A DNA stretch of 64,000 nucleotides from Siminovitchia sediminis (GCF_042680885.1 NZ_JBHUEO010000017.1:56206-120205); one strand, 5' to 3'; numbered from the stretch's first letter, positions 9,661 to 19,082 are shown. Translations and numbers: made by a program. The notes: generated from the letters alone by a model not told the origin.

Positions 9661-10440
9661 TTAATACACTGCCTCCAATTGTTTATATATGGTTGTTCCA
9701 ACGAGCTTTTCACCATCAAGCAGACTCGTTTTTCCGCTGACGATCATTACGTCAGACATTCCCCCATCCAGGCTGTCAATGGCAGCCATGACTTTTGGAA
9801 CCATTCCCCCGGTAATAATCCCGTCATCGATAAATTTCTGTATTTCTTTGACTGATGCATGTTCAATAAGCTCTTGATCTTTTAAAACTCCCGGAACATC
9901 TGTAACAAACAGAAGTTTTCGAGCATTCAAAGCAACGGCAATATTTCCTGCTGCAGTATCCGCATTTATATTATAGCTTGAGTGTCCGTCTGTTCCTGCT
10001 GCCAATGGAGAAATGACAGGAATGATTCCCATAGAAATAATATTAAGCAAAAAATCTTTGTTGACTTCGGTAATTTCGCCAACATAGCCTAAATGTTCGA
10101 AGTTTTTTGCTTTAGCTTTTAACAGACTTCCGTCGAAGCCCGTCAATCCTAGAGCTTGCAGGCCGTGAGCTGTTAAATTTCTTACGAGTGTATTTGTCAT
10201 GGATCCGGATAGTACCATTTCAACCACATCCATCACTTCAGCCGTTGTTTTCCGTAAACCGTTATGAAACTCGCTTTCAATCTCCAAATTTTGCAGCATT
10301 TGATTAATTGCCGGTCCCCCGCCGTGGACGATCACAGGCTGGAGCCCGTTATCTTTTAAAGTCTTCATACTTTTATAAAATTCGTCAGTGAGAGAATCAA
10401 TCATACTTCCTCCGCACTTAATAACGATAATATCCTTCAT
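9661..10440 (-). CDS. argB: Acetylglutamate kinase
   Basis: Phosphorylates N-acetylglutamate, the second step of arginine synthesis. The 259 residues show the amino-acid kinase fold: IVIKCGGSMID at the N-terminus, IVHGGGPAINQML, and NINADTAAGNIAVAL near the nucleotide site, with ITGGMVPKV toward the C-terminus. This short form without a long N-terminal helix is typical of enzymes not feedback-inhibited by arginine. It lies 21 bases after argC; in B. subtilis argJ sits in that gap. Confidence 0.96.
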   Translation of the reverse strand: MKDIIVIKCGGSMIDSLTDEFYKSMKTLKDNGLQPVIVHGGGPAINQMLQNLEIESEFHNGLRKTTAEVMDVVEMVLSGSMTNTLVRNLTAHGLQALGLTGFDGSLLKAKAKNFEHLGYVGEITEVNKDFLLNIISMGIIPVISPLAAGTDGHSSYNINADTAAGNIAVALNARKLLFVTDVPGVLKDQELIEHASVKEIQKFIDDGIITGGMVPKVMAAIDSLDGGMSDVMIVSGKTSLLDGEKLVGTTIYKQLEAVY

Positions 10441-10461
10441 GATTTGTCATCCTCCATATAG

Positions 10462-11502
10462 TTATGGATAAACCGGAGTAAATTGAAGGCCAGCAGTTTC
10501 ATCGAAACCAAATAAAATATTTGCATTTTGTATGGCTTGGCCTGCTGCACCTTTCATTAAGTTGTCGATAACTGATACGACAGTAACTCTCCCTGTCCGT
10601 GTATCCAATCCAATCCCCATATCACAATAATTGGAACCGTAAACTTCTTTAGTAGCCGGAAATACGCCATCCGGGCGAATACGAATAAACGGCTCGTCTT
10701 TGTAAAAGTTGCTGTACAGTTCCAAGAGCTCTTCCTGAGTGACATCCGCCGATAACTTTCCATAAATGGTGGCCATAATACCTCTGGTCATCGGAACAAG
10801 ATGTGTATTAAATGTAATGGGTGATTCATAGTTCCAATTTGCGAGCATCTGCTCAATTTCAGGAATATGCTGGTGGGCATTCACCTTGTAGATTTTAAAG
10901 TTTTCGTTTAATTCGTTGAAAATGGTTCCGAACGTTGCTGTTTGACCTGCTCCGGATACCCCGGACTTTGCATCAACCAGAATGGAGTTTTCTTCCACAA
11001 GCCCCCTTTTTACTAACGGCGCCAGTCCAAGTAGCGTTGCGGTAGGATAGCAACCCGGATTTGAAATAAACTTTGTTTCTTTTGTTTTGATTTGTTCGCG
11101 ATTTAATTCGGGCATGGCGTATACTGCTTGATCAATCCATTCCTTTGGAGCGGGTGACTTTTTATACCATGTTTCATAATCATTTGTATTCTTTAATCTG
11201 AAATCCCCGGATAAATCGATGACCGTGCATCCTTCCTGTAAAAGCAAAGGAGCTATTTCCGCTGATATTCCGGAAGGTGTCGCCAAAAATACGACGCCCG
11301 TTTTCCTTGCTATCTCTTTGGGTTCAATATCTTCCAATGTCATAGGGACAATGTCAGATAAGTGGGGATAATGCTCCACTATGCTTTTTCCCTGCTGGGA
11401 AGAAGAGTATACAGCTTCTATTTCAAAATGAGGGTGAGATTGCAAGATCCTGAGCAGCTCTGCTCCTCCATAACCCGTTGCACCTATCACTCCTGCTTTC
11501 AC
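10462..11502 (-). CDS. argC: N-acetyl-gamma-glutamyl-phosphate reductase
   Basis: NADPH-dependent reductase giving N-acetylglutamate semialdehyde. The 346-residue protein begins with the Rossmann motif GATGYGGAELLRIL and carries the catalytic cysteine in SNPGCYPTA, with GVSGAGQ after it. It is the first gene of the operon and is preceded by a sigma-A-type promoter about 60 bases upstream. Arginine repression by ArgR/AhrC is expected from B. subtilis; an AT-rich TTCA/TGAA-containing region overlaps the promoter. Confidence 0.97.
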   Translation of the reverse strand: MKAGVIGATGYGGAELLRILQSHPHFEIEAVYSSSQQGKSIVEHYPHLSDIVPMTLEDIEPKEIARKTGVVFLATPSGISAEIAPLLLQEGCTVIDLSGDFRLKNTNDYETWYKKSPAPKEWIDQAVYAMPELNREQIKTKETKFISNPGCYPTATLLGLAPLVKRGLVEENSILVDAKSGVSGAGQTATFGTIFNELNENFKIYKVNAHQHIPEIEQMLANWNYESPITFNTHLVPMTRGIMATIYGKLSADVTQEELLELYSNFYKDEPFIRIRPDGVFPATKEVYGSNYCDMGIGLDTRTGRVTVVSVIDNLMKGAAGQAIQNANILFGFDETAGLQFTPVYP

Positions 11503-11563
11503 TTACAACCACTCCTATTCATAAATTTCCGTTACCGTTTCAATAAAATAAAAGATGGTATTA

Positions 11564-11591
11564 ATTATACTATGTATAAAAATTTATTCAA
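11564..11591 (-). promoter_or_regulatory. Promoter of the arginine operon
   Basis: Minus strand shows TTGAAT, a 16-base spacer and TATAAT, ending about 60 bases before the argC ATG. The spacer and -35 region (TGAATAAATTTTTATACA) is AT-rich with ARG-box-like half sites (TGAAT), fitting ArgR/AhrC binding over the promoter, but a full 18-bp ARG box cannot be aligned convincingly. Confidence 0.7.
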
Positions 11592-11646
11592 TAGTATATT
11601 TATAACTTATTAGAAAAAAGGGAATATGTGCAGTCCGATAAAGAAA

Positions 11647-11679
11647 GAAAACAGCCCTTTTTTAAAAAGGACTGTTTTC
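11647..11679 (-). terminator. Terminator after parC
   Basis: Stem AAAACAG(T)CC / GG(G)CTGTTTT enclosing an A/T-rich loop directly after the parC stop codon, followed on the minus strand by CTTTCTTTAT. It separates the topoisomerase operon from the arginine promoter. Confidence 0.8.
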
Positions 11680-11681
11680 AA

Positions 11682-14117
11682 CTAAGAAGTGATGCGATCT
11701 GCCGGATCGATCCACATGTTTGTGATTTCTCCATGCTCTTTTTCATTAATGACAAAAGATCCGTTGGAATAGCGATCGAAATATCTTAGTTCGGAAGGAA
11801 GAACCTTTTCTATGACACCGTGTTCTGTTTGTAAATAGACAGGTTGATGATGACTGATCACCTTCATGCCTGCCACTCTATGCGGCTGTTTTTTTAGTTC
11901 TTTCAACATCACGGCTCCGCGTTTGGCCCGTTTGCTCTTTTCAAATTCGGCAAGCTTCATTTTTTTCATGGCCCCACGATTAGTAACAATCAATATGGAT
12001 GGATGTTCTTCTTCAAAGAAAATGTCGCTCCCGGCAACATAATCTCCTTCATGCAAATGAATGCCTATAACCCCCCTGGCCCGCACACCAATCGGTTTTA
12101 CTTCGGACTCATCGAAATAAACTCCATAGCCCTGACGGGTAGCCAAGAATATTTGGCTGGTGCCATCGGTCATGTGAACATCAATCACTGTATCCTCGTC
12201 TTTTAGATTGATCGCGGCGAGTGGACGTGAATAGCGCTGAACTTGATAAAGCTGTAAAGAGCTCTTCTTTACAATCCCGTTTTTTGTGATAAAAAGAAGA
12301 TAATTCTCTTTCTTAAAATCTTTTACAGACAGTGCTTTAATGATTTCTTCATCCTGCTCGATTGGAACAATGCCGGAAATATGCTGCCCAAGGTCTTTCC
12401 ACCGGATATCAGATAGTTCATGAACCGGTAAATAAATGAAGTTTCCTCTGTTTGTAAACAGGAGGAGCGTGTCGGTCATATTCAATTCTTCCTGCAGCAG
12501 CAGCCTGTCCAGTTCTTTCATCGCCAAATCCTGCCCATTGGAAGCAGAGAATGAGCGGATACTTGTTCTTTTGACATAACCGTCTTTTGTGACGGTCACC
12601 ATCACATCTTCATTGGGTATCATTACTTCAAGGTTAATTTTAATTTCTTCAATTTCTTCTTCAATAAGAGTCCGTCTCTCATCCGCATATTTCTTCTTGA
12701 CCGACTTTAACTCTTTTTTAATGATACTTAACAGCTTTTTTTCACTCTCCAATACAGCATTTAACTGGTTTACTAGTTGCTGTAACTCTTCTGCTTCCTT
12801 CTGAAGCGCAGTGATGTCTGTATTGGTTAAACGATATAACTGCAAAGAGACGATTGCTTCTGCCTGTTTTTCTGAGAACTGAAAGCTCTCGATCAGGTTG
12901 TCTTTTGCATTTCGCTTATCTTTCGATGCCCTGATCGTTGCAATGACTTTATCCAGAATCGAAAGGGCTTTTATTAACCCTTCCACAACATGCTGGCGCT
13001 CAAGTGCCTTTTCAAGCTCGTAGCGTGAACGGTTGGTAACCACTTCTTTTTGATGTTGAATATATGAATCCAGCAAATCTAAGATACCCATGAGTTTTGG
13101 TCTTTGATCCTGGATGGCCACCATATTAAAATTATACGTAACTTGCAATTCGCTGTTTTTAAATAAATAGTTCAAGACACCGTCCGCATCGATGTCCCGT
13201 TTTAATTCAATAACGATGCGAAGCCCCGTCCGGTCTGTTTCATCCCTGACTTCGGCAATGCCTTCAAGCTTTCTGTCCAATCTGAATTCATCAATCTTTT
13301 TCACCAGATTGGCTTTATTCACTTCATAGGGGATTTCAGTAATGACAATTTGCTGTTTTCCGCCCCTGACAGGTTCAATATCCGTTTTCCCTCTGACGAC
13401 AATTCTCCCTTTTCCTGATTCGTATGCTTTCTTGATTCCGTCAATCCCTTGAATGATCCCCCCTGTCGGAAAATCAGGACCTTTAATAACAGTCATTATA
13501 TCTTCAACCATGCAGGAAGGCTTTTCAATCCTCATGATGACCGCATCAATCACTTCGCCTAAATGGTGCGGGGGTATGTCAGTTGCATAACCTGCTGAGA
13601 TACCGGTCGATCCGTTGACAAGCAGGTTGGGGAATCGTGCAGGCAGGACAGTCGGCTCCGAAGAGGTATCGTCAAAGTTTGAGATAAATTCAACAGTTCT
13701 TTTGTCAATATCCCTGAGTAATTCTGATGATAACTCAGACAGGCGGGCTTCCGTATACCTCATGGCGGCTGGAGGATCACCGTCCACACTCCCGTTGTTT
13801 CCGTGCATTTCAACAAGTATGTTTCGCACTTTCCAATCCTGGCTCAATCTGACCATCGCTTCATAAACGGAGGTGTCTCCGTGCGGATGGTAGTTCCCGA
13901 TGACGTTTCCAACAGTCTTTGCAGATTTTCTGAAACCTTTATCGGCAGTATTCCCCTCTACGTGCATAGCATATAGAATTCTTCTTTGAACAGGTTTTAA
14001 GCCATCGCGGGCATCGGGCAATGCCCGGTCTTGGATAATATACTTACTGTAGCGCCCAAATCGGTCGCCGAGTACTTCTTCAAGGGGTAAATCTTGAAAT
14101 CTTTCTATTGCTGTCAT
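11682..14117 (-). CDS. parC: DNA topoisomerase IV subunit A
   Basis: Cleaves and rejoins DNA to decatenate sister chromosomes. The 811-residue protein contains the winged-helix region with catalytic Tyr121 (DPPAAMRYTEARL) and a C-terminal beta-pinwheel of repeated blades (for example VTKDGYVKRTS, FTNRGNFIYLP, ITKNGIVKKSS). It starts with an ATGA overlap to parE. In the quinolone-resistance region, HPHGDTSVYEAM, residue 82 is Thr where S. aureus GrlA has Ser80. The parE-parC order and lack of the gyrA-type GyrA-box identify it as ParC rather than GyrA. Confidence 0.96.
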   Translation of the reverse strand: MTAIERFQDLPLEEVLGDRFGRYSKYIIQDRALPDARDGLKPVQRRILYAMHVEGNTADKGFRKSAKTVGNVIGNYHPHGDTSVYEAMVRLSQDWKVRNILVEMHGNNGSVDGDPPAAMRYTEARLSELSSELLRDIDKRTVEFISNFDDTSSEPTVLPARFPNLLVNGSTGISAGYATDIPPHHLGEVIDAVIMRIEKPSCMVEDIMTVIKGPDFPTGGIIQGIDGIKKAYESGKGRIVVRGKTDIEPVRGGKQQIVITEIPYEVNKANLVKKIDEFRLDRKLEGIAEVRDETDRTGLRIVIELKRDIDADGVLNYLFKNSELQVTYNFNMVAIQDQRPKLMGILDLLDSYIQHQKEVVTNRSRYELEKALERQHVVEGLIKALSILDKVIATIRASKDKRNAKDNLIESFQFSEKQAEAIVSLQLYRLTNTDITALQKEAEELQQLVNQLNAVLESEKKLLSIIKKELKSVKKKYADERRTLIEEEIEEIKINLEVMIPNEDVMVTVTKDGYVKRTSIRSFSASNGQDLAMKELDRLLLQEELNMTDTLLLFTNRGNFIYLPVHELSDIRWKDLGQHISGIVPIEQDEEIIKALSVKDFKKENYLLFITKNGIVKKSSLQLYQVQRYSRPLAAINLKDEDTVIDVHMTDGTSQIFLATRQGYGVYFDESEVKPIGVRARGVIGIHLHEGDYVAGSDIFFEEEHPSILIVTNRGAMKKMKLAEFEKSKRAKRGAVMLKELKKQPHRVAGMKVISHHQPVYLQTEHGVIEKVLPSELRYFDRYSNGSFVINEKEHGEITNMWIDPADRITS

Positions 14118-16096
14118 GAGATTACAGTTCCCCCTTCTTCCAGCGTAATATTTGCATTATCTAAAATATTCATGTCATCCTGCAGACCGAATTGGACATT
14201 TTTCTCAATCCATTTCCTCCGCGGTTCTACTTTATCCCCCATCAGTGTACTGACCCGCTTCTCAGCACTTGCTGCATCATCAATCAGTACACGGATAAGC
14301 GTTCTCGTTTCCGGGTTCATAGTCGTCTCCCAGAGCTGGTCGGGGTTCATCTCGCCGAGGCCTTTATACCGTTGGAGTATATAGCCTTTTCCAACTTTCT
14401 TGGTGACTTCGTCCAATTCATCATCCGTCCAGGCATATTCTATGACTTCTTTCTTTCCGGATCCCTTGCTTACTTTATACAATGGAGGCAAAGCAATGAA
14501 TACTTTCCCGGCTTCCACCAGTGGTTTCATATAACGGTAGAAAAACGTCAAAAGCAGAACTTGGATATGGGCTCCGTCCGTATCTGCATCGGTCATAATA
14601 ATAATTTTGTCATAGTTGATATCTTCAAGATTAAAGTCGGGCCCAACTCCGGCGCCAATTGTATGGATGATTGTATTAATTTCCTCATTTTTAAAAATAT
14701 CTTCCAGTTTGGCCTTTTCTGTGTTAATTACTTTCCCTCTCAGTGGCAGCACTGCCTGGAAACGGCGGTCACGCCCTTGCTTAGCAGACCCTCCAGCGGA
14801 ATCACCTTCCACAAGGTACAGCTCGTTCTTGTTCGGGTTTTTTGATTGCGCAGGGGTCAGCTTGCCGGATAACAAGGCTTCTCCGCGCTTCCGGCGCTTT
14901 CCGCTTCTCGCATCCTCTCTCGCTTTCCTGGCAGCTTCTCTCGCCTGTGCAGCTTTAATCGCCTTTTTAATAAGAAGAGAACTGACAGTTGTATTTTCAG
15001 CGAGAAAGTACGATACATGTTCTGAAATAATGGATTCAACTGCTGATCTGGCCTCTGCGGTTCCCAGTTTGCCTTTCGTCTGCCCCTCAAATTGGAGCAT
15101 ATGTTCAGGTACCCGGACGGACACAATAGCTGCCAGTCCTTCCCGGATGTCTGAGCCCTCCAAATTTTTATCCTTTTCTTTCAGCATTCCGGTTTTCCGT
15201 GCATATTCATTGAAAACTCTCGTAATTGCCGTCTTTGCTCCTACCTCATGAGTCCCGCCGTCTTTCGTCCGGACGTTGTTTACAAAGGAAAGGATGTTTT
15301 CTGAAAACCCGTCATTGAACTGAAAGGCAAACTCCACTTCAATGTCACTTGCTTTCCCTTCTATAAATACAACCGGATGAAGAACATCCTTCTCTCCATT
15401 CAGGTATTCCACAAAGGCTTCAATCCCGTTTTCATAGTAAAACACTTCCTGGTAGCCGTTCCGCTCGTCTATAAGCTCGATGGTCAGTCCCTTTAACAAA
15501 AAGGCGGACTCCCTTAATCTGCTGCTTAATACTTCGTAATTAAACGCAGTAACGCTAAAAATGGTTGGATCCGGCTTAAAATGGATGGTGGTACCTGTCA
15601 GCCTGGTTTTCCCGATCCGTTCAAGCGTTGTCTCAGGTATCCCTCCATTGTGAAATCTTTGCTCATAGATATAGCCGTCTCTTTTGATCGTAACAACAAG
15701 CCATTCCGACAGGGCATTTACAACTGATGCACCAACTCCATGAAGGCCGCCGCTCGTTTTATAGCCGCCCTGCCCAAATTTACCGCCTGCATGAAGAACG
15801 GTGAGAATCACTTCTGTTGTAGGCCTTCCGGACTGATGCATGCCTGTCGGCATCCCTCTGCCCCTGTCTTCTACGCTGACACTTTGATCTTTATGAATGG
15901 TAACGGTAATTTTATCACCATGTCCTGACAAAGCTTCATCTACTGAATTATCTACAATCTCATATACTAAATGATGAAGCCCTCTGGCATCCGTAGACCC
16001 TATGTACATCCCGGGGCGTTTACGCACCGCCTCCAGCCCCTCCAGAATCTGGATCGAGTCATCATTGTAGTCTGTCATTATCGTATTTTCAGCCAT
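14114..16096 (-). CDS. parE: DNA topoisomerase IV subunit B
   Basis: ATPase subunit of topoisomerase IV. The 660 residues show the GHKL ATP site (EIVDNSVDEAL, GRGMPTG, GGLHGVGASVVNAL), the transducer domain, and the TOPRIM domain with LVEGDSAGGSAKQGRDR and the metal-binding DADTDGAHIQ. A C-terminal QRYKGLGEMNPDQLWETTMNP follows as in all GyrB/ParE proteins. The next gene downstream is parC (4-base overlap). Upstream 16097-16383 contains no gene; the minus strand has a TATGAT hexamer about 55 bases before the start but a poor -35. Confidence 0.97.
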   Translation of the reverse strand: MAENTIMTDYNDDSIQILEGLEAVRKRPGMYIGSTDARGLHHLVYEIVDNSVDEALSGHGDKITVTIHKDQSVSVEDRGRGMPTGMHQSGRPTTEVILTVLHAGGKFGQGGYKTSGGLHGVGASVVNALSEWLVVTIKRDGYIYEQRFHNGGIPETTLERIGKTRLTGTTIHFKPDPTIFSVTAFNYEVLSSRLRESAFLLKGLTIELIDERNGYQEVFYYENGIEAFVEYLNGEKDVLHPVVFIEGKASDIEVEFAFQFNDGFSENILSFVNNVRTKDGGTHEVGAKTAITRVFNEYARKTGMLKEKDKNLEGSDIREGLAAIVSVRVPEHMLQFEGQTKGKLGTAEARSAVESIISEHVSYFLAENTTVSSLLIKKAIKAAQAREAARKAREDARSGKRRKRGEALLSGKLTPAQSKNPNKNELYLVEGDSAGGSAKQGRDRRFQAVLPLRGKVINTEKAKLEDIFKNEEINTIIHTIGAGVGPDFNLEDINYDKIIIMTDADTDGAHIQVLLLTFFYRYMKPLVEAGKVFIALPPLYKVSKGSGKKEVIEYAWTDDELDEVTKKVGKGYILQRYKGLGEMNPDQLWETTMNPETRTLIRVLIDDAASAEKRVSTLMGDKVEPRRKWIEKNVQFGLQDDMNILDNANITLEEGGTVIS

Positions 16097-16383
16097 ACTA
16101 CTTCCCCTTTCATAGGGCTTTTAACGCCGTCAAAAACATCTGTTCGTATTTATCATAACACATTAATAAAAGCATGTCTTATTGTATATCTCTCCGATCC
16201 CTTTTGGCAAATGAGCAAAAAGAAAATATAGGGCAGCCCCAGGCAAAACTGAAGTTCCCCGACAGCTTCCAACTCTAATCATTGCTAAAAAGAGAATTCA
16301 ATAGCTTCCAGAACAGAAAAGAAACGTATATTCACAGCGTTCGCAGCTTCATTCATTATATACAAACGTAACTGATAATAAAA

Positions 16384-16407
16384 AACAAGCGCAGGCGTGC
16401 GCTTGTT
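16384..16407 (-). terminator. Terminator after the CoA-binding protein gene
   Basis: Stem CAAGCGCA / TGCGCTTG with a 4-base loop, followed on the minus strand by a run of six T residues; it lies 3 bases past the stop codon. Confidence 0.92.
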
Positions 16408-16409
16408 CC

Positions 16410-16823
16410 TTATTTCGTCAGAGCATGTTCTACTTTGATGCATCGATTCATGATCACCGTATAACCTTTATCTTTCAAAAATTGATACGCTTCCTCATTC
16501 TCAACGCCAAGCTGTGCCCAAAACACATCCGCATCCATGTCATCGAACTCTTTCGCCAACTCCGGAAGAAATTCAGATCGTCTAAATATGTTGACAATAT
16601 CCACATGTCCTTCAATATCCTTTAGCGAAGGAACCGCTTTTATCCCAAACACCTCATCGACCATAGGGTTCACAGGTATGATGTCATATCCGGCTTCCTT
16701 CATTGCTTCCGAGACCATATAAGAAGTCCGTTCGGGTTTATCACTGAGACCCACTACAGCTATACGTTTTGCTTTCTTTAAAATATTTCCGATTTCTTCT
16801 CTGGATGGATTTTCAATGGCCAT
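16410..16823 (-). CDS. yneT: CoA-binding domain protein (YneT family)
   Basis: A 137-residue single-domain Rossmann protein: AKRIAVVGLSDKPERTSYMVSEAM is the CoA-binding-type nucleotide loop, followed by GYDIIPVNP and VFWAQLGVENEEA. Start MAIENPSREE was chosen because AGGAGG lies 6 bases upstream of its ATG, inside a slightly longer frame. Homologous to B. subtilis YneT, which is likewise next to parE; the cellular function is unknown. It is divergent from plsY. Confidence 0.88.
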   Translation of the reverse strand: MAIENPSREEIGNILKKAKRIAVVGLSDKPERTSYMVSEAMKEAGYDIIPVNPMVDEVFGIKAVPSLKDIEGHVDIVNIFRRSEFLPELAKEFDDMDADVFWAQLGVENEEAYQFLKDKGYTVIMNRCIKVEHALTK

Positions 16824-16912
16824 AATCATCCTCCTAATTTGCATGATTTGACTCTATCGTATGTTACGTACTCCTTTCATGCAAGTGCGATCTCTTAAGA
16901 CAGCAAGAATTT

Positions 16913-16943
16913 TTGCTCATTTTCCAAAATCTCATGGTACAAT
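16913..16943 (+). promoter_or_regulatory. Probable plsY promoter
   Basis: TTGCTC, a 19-base spacer and an extended -10 TGGTACAAT, about 45 bases upstream of the plsY ATG. The spacing is long, but the TG-extended -10 can compensate. Confidence 0.5.
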
Positions 16944-16987
16944 AAAAAGCGATAGTTGTCATATTTCACCAAAAAGGGGCAGGATTT

Positions 16988-17569
16988 ATGCTTTATGTCA
17001 TCATGTTTATTTTAGCTTATGTGATCGGCTCCATTCCTTCTGGTCTCATCATCGGGAAGCTTTTTTATGGAATAGATATTAGAGACCACGGAAGCGGAAA
17101 TCTGGGGGCCACTAATACCTTCCGCATACTCGGAAAGAAAGCAGGGATTGCAGTAACGATTGCAGATATATTAAAAGGGACCATAACGGTTTTTTTCCCC
17201 GCGTGGTTTGGCCTTCCCGTTCACCCGCTGCTGGTAGGAATGTTTGCGGTTATCGGACATACATTTCCCGTCTTTGCGAAATTCCGGGGCGGAAAAGCAG
17301 TTGCCACTTCTGCCGGAGTTCTGCTTGGTTATAACTTCATGCTTTTTGTAGTTTTGGTGGCCGCTTTTTTGCTTACTCTCAAAGTATCTAAGTACGTATC
17401 ACTTTCTTCTATGACTGCTGGTATTTTTGGACTGATCTACAGCCTGATCCTTCAGGATTGGCCGCTTGTCATCGTGGTGGCAGCCCTTGAAGTCTTTGTC
17501 ATCTACCGCCATAGAGAGAATCTGAAGAGGATTCGCAATAAGACAGAACCGAAGGTCAAATGGATTTAA
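16988..17569 (+). CDS. plsY: Acyl-phosphate:glycerol-3-phosphate acyltransferase
   Basis: Integral membrane enzyme that acylates glycerol-3-phosphate from acyl-phosphate, the first step of membrane phospholipid synthesis. The 193 residues include five hydrophobic segments and the three conserved motifs: GSIPSG (residues 15-20), HGSGNLGATNTFR, and GHTFPVFAKFRGGKAVAT. Length is that of the B. subtilis protein (YneS). Start follows AAGGGGCAGG. A CapA-like gene follows 33 bases later on the same strand, probably in one transcript. Confidence 0.97.
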   Translation: MLYVIMFILAYVIGSIPSGLIIGKLFYGIDIRDHGSGNLGATNTFRILGKKAGIAVTIADILKGTITVFFPAWFGLPVHPLLVGMFAVIGHTFPVFAKFRGGKAVATSAGVLLGYNFMLFVVLVAAFLLTLKVSKYVSLSSMTAGIFGLIYSLILQDWPLVIVVAALEVFVIYRHRENLKRIRNKTEPKVKWI

Positions 17570-17602
17570 ATAAAAAACTTCATAAAAAGGAAAGAAAATG
17601 AA

Positions 17603-18724
17603 TTGAAAAAAACACTCGTTACAGTGAGCATTCTAGTGATCGCACTTTTCCTGATGTGGTCAGCCAACAGCAGGACCTCCCCCAAAAAAGATGTGGCATC
17701 TTTTTCATTCCATGCGGAGAGGGACCATTCGATCCAAACAAAAGACTATGCAACAGAGGCAGTTATAGGGGGAATAGGCGATATTCTCATTCATGATACT
17801 GTATATGAGGATGCCAAAACCGAACAAGGTTATGACTTTACTTCTATGTTTTCTCCTGTAAAACCTACATTGCAAAAACCTGATTTGCTGATTGCCAATC
17901 AGGAATCTGTACCCGGGGGCGAGTCCCTTGGAATTTCTACATATCCCACATTTAACAGTCCGTATCAAATTGTTGACGCGCTGATGGATAGTGGGGTCGA
18001 TATGGTAACAGCAGCAAACAATCATTCTCTTGACAAAGGACAAGAGGGTATATTGAAAGCCATATCCTATTATGAGTCGAAAAACTTGCCCTACACTGGG
18101 ATGTACAAAAGTCCAGAGGACAAAGCAGACATGCGCATCGTGGATGTCAACGGAATTAAGTTTGCTATTCTTGCATATGCAGAGCACTTCAATGGCATTC
18201 CTGTACCAGCAGAAAAAGAGTATTTAGTCAGTCCGCTTGAAAAAGATGCCATATTGGCCGATATAGCCAAGGCGGAATCCAAGGCGGATGTCGTTGTCCT
18301 TGCTGTCCATTGGGGAGATGAATATGTCCGGGAGCCTAACAACAATCAAAAAAAGCTGGCACAGGAATTCATTTATAACGGTGCTGATATTATACTTGGG
18401 CATCATCCTCACGTTCTGCAGCCAATGGAAATGATAAAACAAAAAGATGGCGGCGAAGGATTGGTCGTTTATTCCCTCGGAAACTTTCTATCCGGTCAAA
18501 TATGGGATTTTAAGGATATTGGCGGAATGGTCGAAATATTGGTGGAAAAAAGAGTGACAGGCAGCCAAGTCCATGTTTCTCTAAAGGACATAGAATTTCA
18601 TCCAACTTTTACAGCCAGCAAGGGGTTTAGAAATTACCAAATTTACCCTTTGGATGAAGCAAACGCAAAGGGATTTACGAACGAAAGTAAAGCCAGTATC
18701 CGTCAATTTATGCAAATCCCTTGA
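17603..18724 (+). CDS. CapA-family (poly-gamma-glutamate synthesis PgsA-like) membrane-anchored protein
   Basis: A 373-residue protein with an N-terminal signal/anchor (residues 2-21) and a metallophosphatase-like CapA domain: GGIGDILIHDTVYEDA, ANQESVPGG, AANNHSLDKG, AVHWGDEY, GHHPHVLQP and YSLGNFLSGQ are family motifs. CapA/PgsA proteins take part in poly-gamma-glutamate export or anchoring, but many single-copy homologues have no pgsBC partner and unknown roles. The start is TTG at 17603 behind AAGGAAAG; the nearer ATG at 17598 runs into TGA after two codons. Located between plsY and yneR, which are adjacent in B. subtilis. Confidence 0.85.
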   Translation: MKKTLVTVSILVIALFLMWSANSRTSPKKDVASFSFHAERDHSIQTKDYATEAVIGGIGDILIHDTVYEDAKTEQGYDFTSMFSPVKPTLQKPDLLIANQESVPGGESLGISTYPTFNSPYQIVDALMDSGVDMVTAANNHSLDKGQEGILKAISYYESKNLPYTGMYKSPEDKADMRIVDVNGIKFAILAYAEHFNGIPVPAEKEYLVSPLEKDAILADIAKAESKADVVVLAVHWGDEYVREPNNNQKKLAQEFIYNGADIILGHHPHVLQPMEMIKQKDGGEGLVVYSLGNFLSGQIWDFKDIGGMVEILVEKRVTGSQVHVSLKDIEFHPTFTASKGFRNYQIYPLDEANAKGFTNESKASIRQFMQIP

Positions 18725-18785
18725 TATTTGTTCACCTCTTCTTTATTGTGAGGATGAACCTGTCAGGGACAAAGAGGTGAATCCT

Positions 18786-19082
18786 ATGGAGATCAAAGTC
18801 ACAGATCGTGCATTGGAATGGTTTCAGGATGAGATGTTTTTAGAAAAGGGAGAATCGGTCAGGTTTTATGCCAGGTACGGAGGTTCAAGCCCTCTTCAGG
18901 AAGGTTTCTCCCTCGGGATGAATAAAGAAGAGCCGATGGATCCGGGAGTCGTCCAAAATAAGGATGGCTATACATTCTTTATTGAAGAACATGATCTTTG
19001 GTATTTCAAGGAACATGATCTGATTGTGGATTATGATGAAAAAATGGATGAAATTGCATATCGCTATGAACAAGGAGAGTAA
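18786..19082 (+). CDS. yneR: HesB-like protein YneR
   Basis: A 98-residue acidic protein matching B. subtilis YneR, a degenerate HesB/IscA-type fold: MEIKVTDRALEWFQDE at the N-terminus, RFYARYGGSSPLQEGFSLG in the core. It has no cysteine at all, so it cannot bind an iron-sulphur cluster in the IscA manner. Start ATG at 18786 is preceded by AGAGGTGA; a longer upstream extension overlaps the CapA gene and is not supported. Convergent with yneQ and separated by a shared hairpin. Confidence 0.85.
   Translation: MEIKVTDRALEWFQDEMFLEKGESVRFYARYGGSSPLQEGFSLGMNKEEPMDPGVVQNKDGYTFFIEEHDLWYFKEHDLIVDYDEKMDEIAYRYEQGE

Noticed and set aside
14616..15251. 211-codon Ser/Leu-rich frame opposite parE
   Set aside because: It is the complement of the parE TOPRIM region, whose conserved motifs are clear.
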